A DNA stretch of 64,000 bases from Acinetobacter genomosp. 15BJ (GTDB lineage Bacteria > Pseudomonadota > Gammaproteobacteria > Pseudomonadales > Moraxellaceae), in contig NZ_KE007347.1 of the NCBI RefSeq assembly GCF_000400715.1, positions 62,001 to 126,000 on the forward strand. Reading direction: 5' to 3'. Positions within the stretch are counted from its first letter, which is position 1. Each line of letters begins with the position of its first letter. A program made the translations under genes and the position numbers. The notes below the pieces were generated by a model, which saw only the letters and a program-made list of their open reading frames with translations, was not told the DNA's origin and made no database searches. This document shows positions 26,294 through 36,372 of the stretch, piece by piece.

Positions 26294-26713
26294 TTAAGGA
26301 GGAGTAATAATTTTGATAATGCGTGACTGGTTTAAGCCTTTATTCTTAAAGCGATCATAAAGTTCAAAGCATATATGGTCATTTACTTGAACACGCGGCA
26401 AAGTGTTATCAAAGTCAAAATAACGAATATAGCCAGATTGCTCCATGACAATCGCTAGCCGCTCGATTTGACTTCGTTTCTTCGGGAACATTTTATATTG
26501 TTTTACAATGCCACACGCTTCAGTTTTGATGTAGGTCTTTGCGGGAGACAAATACACGGCAATGCCAATAAGAATACAGCCAGGAATGATCGTAAAGCAG
26601 TAAAAAACTCTTGGATCTTTAAATCTCTGAATTTTATCGTAGAAAAATAGATGGCTATAAATAGGAAAGCCAACTAAAAAGATTAGCCCTAGGATGAATA
26701 AAACATTACTCAT
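26294..26713 (-). CDS. Hypothetical two-TM membrane protein
   Basis: I do not recognise this 139-residue protein. Two hydrophobic segments lie at about 3-22 and 39-58, with a short basic loop between them (KIQRFKDPR). A soluble C-terminal part of about 75 residues follows, containing two cysteines overall (one in EACGIV) and strand-like patterning. The gene is AT-rich and has no obvious partner: 204 bp separate it from the Smr gene and 132 bp from trpC. It may be an accessory or lineage-restricted gene. Confidence 0.6.
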   Translation of the reverse strand: MSNVLFILGLIFLVGFPIYSHLFFYDKIQRFKDPRVFYCFTIIPGCILIGIAVYLSPAKTYIKTEACGIVKQYKMFPKKRSQIERLAIVMEQSGYIRYFDFDNTLPRVQVNDHICFELYDRFKNKGLNQSRIIKIITPP

Positions 26714-26805
26714 ATTGTTCCATCAATATTTAATTTTTAAGTATTTTCGAACTCTGACTTTTTTATTCTTTATTCGGAATTTATATTGAGTTCTAGCATT
26801 ATTTT

Positions 26806-26838
26806 AAAGGTTCAAGGCAGAATTGTACCTTGAACCTT
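26806..26838 (-). terminator. Hairpin downstream of trpC
   Basis: AAGGTTCAAGG (26806-26817 region) / CCTTGAACCTT (26828-26838), an 11-bp stem with about ten loop bases. On the minus strand it is followed by an AT-rich tail, though not a pure T run. Confidence 0.55.
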
Positions 26839-26845
26839 AATTTGC

Positions 26846-27652
26846 TTAGATCAGATCAGGTTGCCCAAACAAAGCATTAAATGCTTGATCAGGGCGAGGC
26901 TGTTTCATAAAGCTTTCACCCACAAGGAAAGTGTGAATATCATTGGCTTGCATCATGTCTACATCCGCAGGTGTGGCGATACCACTTTCAGTAACTAAAA
27001 CACGAGAAGCAGGCAATAATTTCTTTAAACGTAATGATGTATTTAAATCCACATCAAAGGTTTTAAGATTACGGTTGTTTACACCCAAAATACATTGTTC
27101 AGAAAGTTTTAACGCACGTTCTAATTCATATTCATCATGCACTTCAACCAACACATCAAGTTGCTGTTCAAATGCCGTTTTCGACATTTCTTCCAGTTGT
27201 TGATCAGATAAACATGCCACGATCAATAAAATACAATCGGCATGTAGCGCACGTGCTTCAACAACATTGTACGGATCAATCAAGAAATCTTTACGCAAAG
27301 CAGGTAGGGCACAATGCTGACGTGCGATCGCAATATTCTCATCTGCACCTTGGAAGAAATCCACATCAGTCAATACCGATAAGCAAGCAGCGCCCGCCTG
27401 TTCATATTGTTGTGCAATCTCTGCAGGATTAAAGTCTGCACGGATCACCCCTTTAGAAGGTGATGCTTTTTTAATTTCAGCAATCACAGCAGGACGTTTG
27501 TGCTGTAAAGCATTGGCAAAACCACGCACAGGTGTTGCTTCATTTGCCCACTGCTCAACATCATGCAAGCTACGTTGCTTCAAACGTACTGCAAGCTCCT
27601 CATGTTTGCGGTCAACAATTTTACCTAAAATGGTATTTTGAATATTGATCAT
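26846..27652 (-). CDS. trpC: Indole-3-glycerol-phosphate synthase TrpC
   Basis: Closes the indole ring of indole-3-glycerol phosphate in tryptophan synthesis. A monofunctional 268-residue TIM barrel, not fused to TrpF. Key motifs: AEIKKASPSKGVIR (catalytic Lys), VLTDVDFFQG, LRKDFLIDPYNV, GVNNRNLKTF and VTESGI. It follows trpD with a 9-bp gap on the minus strand, so trpD-trpC is an operon. The trpG partner is 7.7 kb away on the same strand, beyond a block of transport genes. Confidence 0.96.
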   Translation of the reverse strand: MINIQNTILGKIVDRKHEELAVRLKQRSLHDVEQWANEATPVRGFANALQHKRPAVIAEIKKASPSKGVIRADFNPAEIAQQYEQAGAACLSVLTDVDFFQGADENIAIARQHCALPALRKDFLIDPYNVVEARALHADCILLIVACLSDQQLEEMSKTAFEQQLDVLVEVHDEYELERALKLSEQCILGVNNRNLKTFDVDLNTSLRLKKLLPASRVLVTESGIATPADVDMMQANDIHTFLVGESFMKQPRPDQAFNALFGQPDLI

Positions 27653-27661
27653 GAGAAGTCC

Positions 27662-28711
27662 TTAGTCTGCCTGATATTGTTTCAATGTCTTGGTAAATTC
27701 AGCCAAGATACTCATTTTTTCTAAGGCTTGTCCGCCGTAAAGAATATCTTGAGCGAGCTCAACTGCTTGTTTATAGGTTTTGGTAATACCTGCGACATAA
27801 ATACCCGCACCTGCATTCAGTGCAATCATATTCGCTGCTTTTTCACCAATCTCAGATTTGTCACGACTCAAAGCATCTTTAATCAGCTTTAAGCTTGCTT
27901 CTGAACTGTCGACCACTAAACCTGTGAGTGTTTGAGATTGGATGCCGACTTCATCAGGCGTTAGAATCCATTCGGTAATTTCACCATCTTTTAGTTCAGC
28001 CACAGCAGTTGGTGCAGCAAGACTGATTTCGTCTAAGCCATCTTTAGAATGTACAACCAGTACATGTACGGCACCGAGTTGCTTTAATACTTCAGCAATA
28101 GGACGGCACAATTCATCTGAAAATACGCCAATCACAAAACGATTCACGCCAGCAGGGTTGGTTAAAGGTCCAAGTAAATTGAAAATACTACGGATACCTA
28201 ACTCACGGCGTGGCGCAACAGCGTATTTCATTGCTTTATGGTGATTTGGGGCAAACAGAAAACCTACACCCATTTCACGGATGCAGCGTTCAGTTTGTTG
28301 CATATCTAGATCAAGTTGAATGCCAATTTTTTCAAGTACATCAGAAGATCCTGACTTACTTGATACGCCACGGTTACCATGTTTAGCAATGGTTGCACCA
28401 GCTGCGGCAATCACAAAACTTGAAGCGGTTGAAACATTAAACAGGTTTTGACCATCACCACCTGTACCCACGATATCAACCAGATGAGGTATATCACTGA
28501 CATCAATTTTAATTGCAAACTCACGCATGATACGTGCTGCGGCAGTGATTTCATCAATACTTTCACCCTTCATGCGTAGGCCCATCATCAGCGCGCCGAT
28601 TTGTGCATCGGTTGCTTCGCCTTGCATGATGCTACGCATGACATCTTCCATTTGCGGCTGGGTAAGATGAATGTTTTTAGTAATGTGATTAAGAGCCTGT
28701 TGGATATTCAT
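27662..28711 (-). CDS. trpD: Anthranilate phosphoribosyltransferase TrpD
   Basis: Transfers phosphoribose from PRPP to anthranilate. At 349 residues it is the stand-alone form with no glutaminase fused. The PRPP site is [18 protein letters not shown], followed by [18 protein letters not shown] and later [14 protein letters not shown] 28711 ([10 protein letters not shown]) is preferred to ATG 28717. Nine bases separate it from trpC. It is likely the promoter-proximal gene here, since 367 bp of non-coding DNA lie upstream before the divergent TonB receptor. Confidence 0.96.
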   Translation of the reverse strand: MNIQQALNHITKNIHLTQPQMEDVMRSIMQGEATDAQIGALMMGLRMKGESIDEITAAARIMREFAIKIDVSDIPHLVDIVGTGGDGQNLFNVSTASSFVIAAAGATIAKHGNRGVSSKSGSSDVLEKIGIQLDLDMQQTERCIREMGVGFLFAPNHHKAMKYAVAPRRELGIRSIFNLLGPLTNPAGVNRFVIGVFSDELCRPIAEVLKQLGAVHVLVVHSKDGLDEISLAAPTAVAELKDGEITEWILTPDEVGIQSQTLTGLVVDSSEASLKLIKDALSRDKSEIGEKAANMIALNAGAGIYVAGITKTYKQAVELAQDILYGGQALEKMSILAEFTKTLKQYQAD

Positions 28712-29078
28712 AGTCATGAGTTACAGCATTAATGATTAAAATTTTTAAGTGAAGTTAGTTGATGGTGAAGGGTAGCTTGGCATTTAGTAAGGTGTGACCC
28801 TATTGCTAAGGAGCTATGTTAGCAGAAAATAACCGAAGATTTAGGTTGTTGCTAGAGAGTTTTTAAAATTTAGATTGTTTGCATATTTTGACAAATTTGT
28901 GATCTTCGTTGATTAAATGAAAAAGGTTTTATTTTTTAACCCTATTATTTGAATTTTTATGATAAATAATCAACCATTTGGTATATCTTATTCGCACATA
29001 TTCCTATAAAAATGTGTATAAATCAACTAAATAAAAGTGGATATATTAGGGCGGTCTTAATGTCATTCATAAATTAAT
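28712..29078. promoter_or_regulatory. Divergent control region, trpD / TonB receptor
   Basis: AT-rich 367-bp gap that must hold both promoters. On the plus strand TATGAT (28959-28964) with a weak TTAACC 17 bp upstream is the best sigma-70 candidate. A five-codon ORF, ATG 29060 to TAA 29077 (MSFIN), preceded by AGGGCGG, ends one base before the receptor start. I saw no convincing Fur box and no trp leader peptide. Confidence 0.4.
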
Positions 29079-31811
29079 ATGTATTCAAATTACTTGAAAT
29101 ATATCGGGGTCAGCAAAAAGAAGCATTCGTTTGTCTTTATTTTCGTTGCACTTTTTCATCCATTGCAAGCCTATGCCGAGACAAAGACTGAAACGCCACA
29201 GAAAGAGGCTGTATCGGATAAGGTGGTACGTGTTGCGGTGACAGGTTCACGCATCTCCAAAGCGCAAAAAGATGGCCCAACCAGTGTAACGGTCATTACT
29301 GCCGCAGATATTGAAAAACAGGGTTTTAGTAATGCCTTTGATGCCTTGAATAACCTGACTCAAAACACAGGTTTTGTACAAGGTGCGGATTATGGCAATA
29401 CTTTTACTCCCGCAGCCAATGCCATCAGTCTGCGTGGTTTAGGGCCGAACCATACTTTAACCTTAATTAATGGGCATCGGGTTGCCGATTATCCTGTGCC
29501 TTATGACGGCGCCGTGAATTTTGTCAATTTAGCCAATATCCCAACTGCAATTATTGATCGTATTGAAATCTTGAATGGAGGTGCTTCCGCGATTTATGGT
29601 TCGGATGCGATTGCAGGTGTGGTCAATATCATCCTGAAGAAGAAAACCGATGGTACACAATTCAATATCAAGGCAGGTGGCACTAAAGAAGGTGGTGAAA
29701 ATTTACGTCTACAATTGAGTGGCAGTAAAACATTAGACAAGCTCAATCTTGTTTATGGACTTGAGCTGAGTGGGCGTGAACCGATTTGGGCGGCTGATCG
29801 TGACTTTATGACGAGCCGAACGCGTCGAGGGGAAAAGCCAGACACGATCGTTGGACGTAAAAATGCCAAGACAGGCCAGTATCTTTCAATGAGTGGCTGT
29901 GATGCATTTGATGATCTATTTAAAGGCTCAGTAACAAATATTGGCAAAGCAGGAGCAGATAATTGTGCCAGCGGTTTAGCTCGACCGACCTATTGGACCG
30001 TTCAAACCAAGAATCGCAGTCAAAATGGTTATCTCGGTTTAGATTATGAGCTGAATGAGAAAACCCAATTATTCGCAGATGTTTTGATTGGTGCCAATCA
30101 AATTGAAAACAATACACGTGGCCCGACATGGACTTCTTTAGGCGCAAGTAGTGGCTATTTCCTCAATCAAGACACAGGAAATTATGAAATCTGGACACGA
30201 CGTTTTGCACCAGAAGAACTCGGTGATGTTGAGCAAGCCAATAAAAAATGGAAAGAACTCTCCTCCAATTTGAACTTTGGTATTCGCGGTGATATTGGGG
30301 ACAGTAGCTGGCGTTATGAAGCTGCCTATAATGGCTCGATTTATACCAGTCAATTACGTAAACAGGGGCTGGTTCGTTCGAATGTTGATGAATATTTTTT
30401 AGGTCAGCGACAGGGTGTAGACCAAGATGGTATTCCAATTTATTCCCCGCATTTAGATCGTATCAGTCGGCCACTGACCGCTAGTGAGTTTAGAAGCATT
30501 TCAGGCACGACTGAGGAGAAAGACAAGTCATGGGCACAAAGCTTAACCTTGAGTGCCAATGGTGATGTATTTGAATTGCCTGCAGGAACGGCCAAGCTGG
30601 CTGCGGTGGCAGAAATTGGACGCCAAGGTTTTAAAATCAAACCCGATAAGGCGGTGGAAAATGGGGACTTCTATAATGCCACTTCCAGTGGCGAATATGG
30701 TGGGGCACGTACCCGTCAAGCCTTGGGTACGGAATTATTCTTACCTTTAGCCAAGCCACTCAATTTAACCTTATCTGGACGCTATGACCGCTATGCCTTA
30801 TCAGATAACAGTATTGATAAATTCACATTTGGTTCAGGCTTAGAATTTAGACCACATTCAACTTTATTGGTGCGAGGCAACTACGCCACCAGTTTCCGTG
30901 CACCAGATATGAACTATCTGTTTTTAAATAAACAAAGAGGGTATTTCCCAAGTACTACCGATTATTTACGCTGCAGCCAAACGGGACAAGCATTAGATAA
31001 ATGTAGCTTTAAAGATTATTCGCCTGGCGCGAACTACACATTAACGGGCAACAAAGATTTAAAACCAGAAGAGGGCAAATCTTATGGCGCAGGTTTTGTA
31101 TGGTCTCCGAGTAATAAGTTTGATATCTCGGTGGATTATTGGGATATCAAAATTGATAATCTGGTGACCAATCTCAGTCCAGATAAAATTCTACGCTTAG
31201 AAGCTGCTTGTCGTTTGGGTGCACAAGATATCAATTCGGCACAATGTGTTGATGCGTTGGCGCGTGTAGAACGTAACCCTATAAATGCGGTGGTTGATCC
31301 AAATGTCATCAATAATATCAATATTGTTCCGATCAATGCAGCCTCAGATCATACTCGCGGGATTGATTTCACCAGCAAATGGCGCTGGAAAACAGAAAAT
31401 TTAGGTAACTTCCTGTGGACGGTGAATTATAGCCGTGTGCTTGAACGTGAATATCAACAATCAAAAGATGGCGAGAAAGATAACTATTTAAAAGATTTAA
31501 CCATTCCAGATTGGCGAGATCGCTTTAATACCAGTCTCAGTTGGAATCTCGGTGATTGGGCATCAACTGTATTAGTCAATCGCTATGGCAAGATTCCAAA
31601 CGGTAATCAAACGGCTTACTTAAGCCCGACCTATTTGGTCAATTGGAGTGGAACTTATCAAATTTCACCCAAGGCCTCTGCATCAATCATTGTGAATAAC
31701 CTATTTGACAAAGTGAAACACGATGACACAGGCGGATGGCCATATTATCCAGTAGGATCATATTCACCAATCGGCCGTCAGGGTTGGTTGGAGTTTAATT
31801 ATAAATTCTAA
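29079..31811 (+). CDS. TonB-dependent outer-membrane receptor
   Basis: A 910-residue receptor. The N-terminal region has a hydrophobic export signal (FVFIFVALFHPLQAYA), then a TonB-box-like stretch (VVRVAVTGSRI). A plug domain follows with ISLRGLGPNHTLTLINGHRV and GASAIYGSDAIAGVVNIILK, and a 22-strand-type barrel ends in aromatic FNYKF. The ligand is unknown: the RGLGPNHTL form of plug occurs in large families that import peptides, sugars or metal chelates. No downstream cytoplasmic ABC or regulator defines it. A terminator follows it, then an exported aminopeptidase. The start lacks its own strong ribosome site and may be coupled to the mini-ORF. Confidence 0.9.
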   Translation: MYSNYLKYIGVSKKKHSFVFIFVALFHPLQAYAETKTETPQKEAVSDKVVRVAVTGSRISKAQKDGPTSVTVITAADIEKQGFSNAFDALNNLTQNTGFVQGADYGNTFTPAANAISLRGLGPNHTLTLINGHRVADYPVPYDGAVNFVNLANIPTAIIDRIEILNGGASAIYGSDAIAGVVNIILKKKTDGTQFNIKAGGTKEGGENLRLQLSGSKTLDKLNLVYGLELSGREPIWAADRDFMTSRTRRGEKPDTIVGRKNAKTGQYLSMSGCDAFDDLFKGSVTNIGKAGADNCASGLARPTYWTVQTKNRSQNGYLGLDYELNEKTQLFADVLIGANQIENNTRGPTWTSLGASSGYFLNQDTGNYEIWTRRFAPEELGDVEQANKKWKELSSNLNFGIRGDIGDSSWRYEAAYNGSIYTSQLRKQGLVRSNVDEYFLGQRQGVDQDGIPIYSPHLDRISRPLTASEFRSISGTTEEKDKSWAQSLTLSANGDVFELPAGTAKLAAVAEIGRQGFKIKPDKAVENGDFYNATSSGEYGGARTRQALGTELFLPLAKPLNLTLSGRYDRYALSDNSIDKFTFGSGLEFRPHSTLLVRGNYATSFRAPDMNYLFLNKQRGYFPSTTDYLRCSQTGQALDKCSFKDYSPGANYTLTGNKDLKPEEGKSYGAGFVWSPSNKFDISVDYWDIKIDNLVTNLSPDKILRLEAACRLGAQDINSAQCVDALARVERNPINAVVDPNVINNINIVPINAASDHTRGIDFTSKWRWKTENLGNFLWTVNYSRVLEREYQQSKDGEKDNYLKDLTIPDWRDRFNTSLSWNLGDWASTVLVNRYGKIPNGNQTAYLSPTYLVNWSGTYQISPKASASIIVNNLFDKVKHDDTGGWPYYPVGSYSPIGRQGWLEFNYKF

Positions 31812-31823
31812 CAATGATGTGTG

Positions 31824-31864
31824 GATGCAGCGAAGTGGTACACCATTTGCTGCATCTTTTTATT
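31824..31864 (+). terminator. Intrinsic terminator after the TonB receptor
   Basis: GATGCAGC (31824-31831) / GCTGCATC (31849-31856) with additional partial pairing in the loop, then TTTTTATTTT. It lies before the aminopeptidase start, so that gene needs read-through or its own promoter. Confidence 0.65.
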
Positions 31865-31891
31865 TTAAAAACTACAGAGGACAGATCTCCT

Positions 31892-34591
31892 ATGTTGGTC
31901 AAACCTTCATTTAAAAAACAATTGCTACTGACAACATTACTTTCTTTATCCGCAACACAGATTTTTGCATCAAATAGCAATGAACAAATTCCAATCGGCA
32001 AATTACCTGAATGGGCCATACCCGAATCTTATGATTTAGATTTTAAAATTGACCCTGCACAAAAAAGTTATACCAGTAAAACCACAATCCACTTAAAACT
32101 GACCCAAGCAACCGATCATGTTTGGATTCATGGTAAATCTTTATCGGTAAAAGACGCCAACATCCTATCCGCAGCTGGGCAGAAAACCACAGCCAAATAT
32201 GAGCAAGCTTCAGAGGTCGATGGTGTCAGTGTGATTAAGTTTGCCCAGACATTACCCGCAGGGCAATACCGTTTAATATTGGATTTTAATGCAGACTATG
32301 ATCAGCAACTGGATGGTATTTATAAAATCGAATTTGAAGGTAAACCTTATGTCATGACTCAAATGGAGGCGATCAGTGCACGTCAATCTTTTCCATCATT
32401 TGATGAGCCGCGCTTTAAAACGCCCTTTAATATTCGATTAACCATACCAAGCAAATATTCAGGTTTTACCAATACCAATCAAGTCTCTGAACAGGCCGAA
32501 AAATCGGGTTGGAAAACGTTAAGCTTTGCACCGACCAAACCACTGCCAACCTATCTATTGGCACTGGCGGTTGGCCCTTGGCAAGTACAACAAGGTCCTG
32601 ATATTGGTGCGACTGAGTGGCGTAAAGAGGCGATCAAATTACGTGGTCTTGCACCCGATGCTAAGGCTGAAAAAATGCAGCATGCCTTGTCTGAAACCCC
32701 CGCGATTTTAAAAACATTAGAAGATTATTTTGCATTCGGTTATCCATTCGACAAGCTGGATTTACTTGCTGCACCTGACTTTGCTGCGGGTGCGATGGAA
32801 AACCCCGGACTGATTACATTTAGAGATTATTTGATGCTGCTAGATAAAGACTCTCCAGTGTCTTTTGTACAGAGTTCATTTAATGTCAATGCACACGAAT
32901 TGGCGCACCAATGGTTTGGGGATGTAGTGACTATGCCGTGGTGGGATGATCTGTGGTTGAATGAATCTTTTGCGACTTGGATGCAAAGTAAAATTACCCA
33001 ACAATTACATCCTGAATTTAACGCTGATCTTGAACGTGTCGTCGATACTGCCGGCGCGATGAAAAGCGATAGTTTGGTCAGTGTACGCCGTATCCGTCAG
33101 CCAATTTTAAGTAACGCCGATATTCAAACTGCTTTTGATGGTATTACCTATCAAAAAGGCGCAGCTGTTTTAAATATGTTTGAAAGTTATTTAGGCGAGG
33201 AAAAATTCAAACAAGGGGTAAGAAACTATATTAACAAGCATCAATATGGCACTGCTACTGCCAATGATTTAATTAGCTCCCTCGCAGAACAATCCGGTCA
33301 AGCTGAGCGTTTTAGCAAAGCAGTGAAAAGTTTTATTGATCAACCAGGTGTACCGTTGCTGAATACTTCATTGCAGCAACAAGGTAATAAAGTCTTTTTA
33401 AATGTAAAACAAACACGCTATTTACCCGTTGGTTCTAAAGGCGATGCCAACAGTCTTTGGGGGGTACCGTTGTGTGTACGTTACGAAGTTCCCAATGCGG
33501 CAAGTAAAGTTCAGTGTGAGTTGATTGATCAAGCGGAAGCCAAAATTGAACTCAAAGGTGCACGTATTAACAGTTGGTATATTCCAAATGCGGATGCAGC
33601 AGGCTATTACCAATTTAGTTTGCCTGAACCAGAACTTGCTCGTCTGACTGCCGCTACGGAAAAACTGTCCAATACTGAACAATTGGCTTATGCCTATGCT
33701 ATTTCAGCGGCATTTAACCATGGTGATATTAACTTGTTGGCGGTGGTAGATGTTGCGAAGAAGTTTGCGAGCTCGAATAGCCGGCAAATTAGTACGGCAT
33801 TGTTTCAGCAACTCAGTACGATTCAACGCCATGTGTTGAAGACAGAAGCAGAACGTGAACATTTTAGAAAAGTGCTCGCGAATTTGTACCTACCTAAATT
33901 GAATCAATTGGGTTATGAGAGTAAAGCAGGTGAGTCTGCTGAGGATAGCTTGTGGCGGAGTGAGTTAGCCCAATTTCTTGCATTGGAAATTCAGGTACCA
34001 GAAGTTCGCCAAAAACTGTTAAAGCAATCTGATGTTTTATTTGAACAGGCGCAACTGAACTTTGCCCAGCTCACCCCAGAATTATTGCCAACGATTTTGG
34101 CAGTACGTGTCCAAGAAAAAGGCCAACCTACCTTTGATCGTTTAGCAGGAGAGTTACAACGCATCACTCAACCGACCCAACGTTTGGCAATTCTCACTGC
34201 CTTAGGTTCAGCAAATCAGGTGGGAACACGTCAGCAGGCACGTCAGTTAGTTTTAGATCCACGTGTGAAAGTCGGTGAAGTACGTACCGTGATTAACTCA
34301 ATCAATAGCTATAGTGGTGAACAAGGTGGACTCTGGTCATGGTTTAAGACCAATCATGAGGCGGTGTTTGATCGTTTAGGCAAGTCTTCTGCTGGACGTT
34401 TCCCCGCATTGTTTAGTGGTGCAGCATGTTCACAACAGGAAGCAACACAGCTAAACACTTTCTTTGCATCGAGAACTAAAGAGCTAGTGGGGGTTGAGCG
34501 CGGTTTAAATCAAACCAAGGAACGGATTCAACTGTGTGAGTCCTTAGTTGCGAAGCAAGATGGTTCGCTTGTGCAACAGTTGAAGTTGTAA
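31892..34591 (+). CDS. Exported M1-family metallo-aminopeptidase
   Basis: Zinc aminopeptidase of 899 residues. A Sec signal peptide (KKQLLLTTLLSLSATQIFA) predicts export, unlike cytoplasmic E. coli PepN. Family motifs are intact: GAMEN at 300-304 and HELAH-(18)-E with H335, H339 and E358 (GDVVTMPWWDDLWLNES). The large C-terminal ERAP1-like helical domain is present. ATG 31892 is chosen since it begins the signal peptide; the upstream in-frame ATG 31814 would lie inside the terminator. Probable job: trimming peptides in the periplasm or outside. It converges with a cystine symporter. Confidence 0.92.
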   Translation: MLVKPSFKKQLLLTTLLSLSATQIFASNSNEQIPIGKLPEWAIPESYDLDFKIDPAQKSYTSKTTIHLKLTQATDHVWIHGKSLSVKDANILSAAGQKTTAKYEQASEVDGVSVIKFAQTLPAGQYRLILDFNADYDQQLDGIYKIEFEGKPYVMTQMEAISARQSFPSFDEPRFKTPFNIRLTIPSKYSGFTNTNQVSEQAEKSGWKTLSFAPTKPLPTYLLALAVGPWQVQQGPDIGATEWRKEAIKLRGLAPDAKAEKMQHALSETPAILKTLEDYFAFGYPFDKLDLLAAPDFAAGAMENPGLITFRDYLMLLDKDSPVSFVQSSFNVNAHELAHQWFGDVVTMPWWDDLWLNESFATWMQSKITQQLHPEFNADLERVVDTAGAMKSDSLVSVRRIRQPILSNADIQTAFDGITYQKGAAVLNMFESYLGEEKFKQGVRNYINKHQYGTATANDLISSLAEQSGQAERFSKAVKSFIDQPGVPLLNTSLQQQGNKVFLNVKQTRYLPVGSKGDANSLWGVPLCVRYEVPNAASKVQCELIDQAEAKIELKGARINSWYIPNADAAGYYQFSLPEPELARLTAATEKLSNTEQLAYAYAISAAFNHGDINLLAVVDVAKKFASSNSRQISTALFQQLSTIQRHVLKTEAEREHFRKVLANLYLPKLNQLGYESKAGESAEDSLWRSELAQFLALEIQVPEVRQKLLKQSDVLFEQAQLNFAQLTPELLPTILAVRVQEKGQPTFDRLAGELQRITQPTQRLAILTALGSANQVGTRQQARQLVLDPRVKVGEVRTVINSINSYSGEQGGLWSWFKTNHEAVFDRLGKSSAGRFPALFSGAACSQQEATQLNTFFASRTKELVGVERGLNQTKERIQLCESLVAKQDGSLVQQLKL

Positions 34592-34604
34592 TTTATTCAG
34601 TTAT

Positions 34605-34638
34605 AAAAAAGCCAACGATCATGCGTTGGCTTTTTTAT
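34605..34638. terminator. Bidirectional terminator, aminopeptidase / symporter
   Basis: AAAAAAGCCAACG (34605-34617) / CGTTGGCTTTTTT (34624-34636), 13-bp perfect stem between converging genes. Confidence 0.88.
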
Positions 34639-34650
34639 TTTCAGTGTGTT

Positions 34651-36015
34651 TTAAGCATCATTATCTGGTTGCGGATTTCTGACACCGAGTAATTGGCTGG
34701 TCGCTGTGCCTGCAGTCATCGAACCGTTGACGTTTAAAGCCGTACGACCCATATCAATCAATGGCTCAATTGAAATCAGTAACGCAACTAAAGTAATTGG
34801 TAAGCCCATCGCTGGTAGGACGATTAAAGCAGCGAAGGTTGCACCGCCACCAACGCCAGCAACACCAATCGAACTAAGGGTCACTACCACAACCAATTGG
34901 GCAACCCATAATGGATCAAGTGGATTGATACCCACAGTTGGCGCAACCATCACCGCCAGCATCGCCGGGTATAAACCTGCACAACCATTTTGACCAATGG
35001 TTGCACCAAATGAAGCAGAGAAGCTAGCAATACCTTCAGGCACACCCAATTGTTTGGTTTGTGCTTCGATATTAAGCGGAATACTGGCTGCACTTGAACG
35101 ACTGGTAAATGCAAAAGTTAAAACCGGGAAAACTTTCTTGAAAAAGTCGATTGGATTGACACGTACAAATAGTAAAATCAGCGCATGTACGAGGAACATA
35201 ATTGCAAGTCCAAGATAGGAAGCAACTAAAAACTCACCAAGTTTGACAATGTCGGCTACATTTGCTGTTGCCACCATTTTGGTCATCAGTGCCAATACAC
35301 CATAAGGTGTAAATTGCATCACTAAACGGACAAGGCTAATCACCAAAGCTTGCAGTGCTTCAATCCCGTGTCTGATTCTTTCACCATTGACGGTGTCTTT
35401 ATCCATCAGTTTAAGTGCTGCCACACCTAAAAATGCAGAGAAAATCACTACACTGATGATCGCTGTTGGACGAACACCGGTTAAATCTGCAAAGGGGTTT
35501 TGTGGGAATAAAGAAAGCAAGAGTTTTGGAACATCTAAATCTGTCACTTGCCCAATGTATTGACTTTGAATGGCGGCTAGACGTGCTGCTTCTTTAGTAC
35601 CTTGTACCAGTCCCTCCGCCGTTAAACCAAATAAATTGGTAATACCTGCACCCACCAGTGCGGCAATTGCCGTGGTCACTAACAAGATACCAATCACGAG
35701 TACACTGATTTTTCCAAGAGAAGTGGTTTGGTGTAACTTCACCACTGCACTTAAAATTGAAATGAAAATCAGCGGCATGATCACCATTTGTAATAGCTGT
35801 ACATAACCATTACCAACAAGGTTAATCCATGCAATTGAATGCTCAATAACAGGGTTGTCACCATAGATCGCTTTAAGTGCTAAACCAAAAAAGATACCTA
35901 CGATCATACCGATCAGAACTTTTTTGGAGAGACTCCAATCTTTACGGTAGCTAAAAAACAATCCTGCCATGAGCAGGACGAAAACAATAATATTCAATAA
36001 AACCAAGGTATTCAC
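34651..36015 (-). CDS. tcyP: TcyP-like L-cystine symporter (dicarboxylate/amino acid:cation symporter family)
   Basis: A 454-residue inner-membrane symporter. Motifs of the DAACS family include [19 protein letters not shown] (serine-rich hairpin region), [19 protein letters not shown] and [19 protein letters not shown]. The start [13 protein letters not shown], the 455-465 length and the ending [15 protein letters not shown] agree closely with TcyP/YdjN cystine carriers, better than with GltP or DctA. About eight helices plus two re-entrant loops. Predicted to take up cystine using a cation gradient. It converges with the aminopeptidase and is transcribed from the 357-bp gap before trpG. Confidence 0.82.
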   Translation of the reverse strand: MNTLVLLNIIVFVLLMAGLFFSYRKDWSLSKKVLIGMIVGIFFGLALKAIYGDNPVIEHSIAWINLVGNGYVQLLQMVIMPLIFISILSAVVKLHQTTSLGKISVLVIGILLVTTAIAALVGAGITNLFGLTAEGLVQGTKEAARLAAIQSQYIGQVTDLDVPKLLLSLFPQNPFADLTGVRPTAIISVVIFSAFLGVAALKLMDKDTVNGERIRHGIEALQALVISLVRLVMQFTPYGVLALMTKMVATANVADIVKLGEFLVASYLGLAIMFLVHALILLFVRVNPIDFFKKVFPVLTFAFTSRSSAASIPLNIEAQTKQLGVPEGIASFSASFGATIGQNGCAGLYPAMLAVMVAPTVGINPLDPLWVAQLVVVVTLSSIGVAGVGGGATFAALIVLPAMGLPITLVALLISIEPLIDMGRTALNVNGSMTAGTATSQLLGVRNPQPDNDA

Positions 36016-36372
36016 AATAGGTTATCCTGATAAATCATTCAGGGGGAATGCTAAGAACAATGACTTAGATTCTATCATCCAGCCGCCCTGAAACTTAATC
36101 ATTCCTATGACTATAGTTAATCTAAAAAAGTAAAATGCAATCAGGCAAAACAGAAATCGAGGATTGAACTTACTTTTTATAACGTGTGAAAAGTGGATTA
36201 ATTATTGAAAAAGAATGACTTGTTTTTAAGTGTAAGTTTTCAGATTAATTTTAATGCTGAAAATTTGTGCAGTATGTATGAGTTGTATATTGTTTTTATA
36301 TGTTCAAAATAAAAACAGCCCATTGATTAAAAATGGGCTGTCAGGAAACTAAATTGAATCAAGTTCTAGGAT
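36016..36372. other. Intergenic region between symporter start and trpG end
   Basis: 357 bp, strongly AT-rich, no credible ORF. It should hold the symporter promoter. The only clear structure is the trpG terminator at its trpG-side end. Confidence 0.4.
36308..36342 (-). terminator. Intrinsic terminator of trpG
   Basis: ACAGCCCAT (36314-36322) / ATGGGCTGT (36333-36341). On the minus strand the stem is followed by TTTTTATTTT, a proper U tract for leftward transcription. Confidence 0.75.

Noticed and set aside
28955..28975. Fur box before the TonB receptor
   Set aside because: GATAAATAATCAACC only partly resembles the GATAAT hexamer repeats; not enough to claim iron control.
31814..31891. Longer N-terminus for the M1 aminopeptidase
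   Set aside because: The extra codons read through the intrinsic terminator; the signal peptide starts at ATG 31892.
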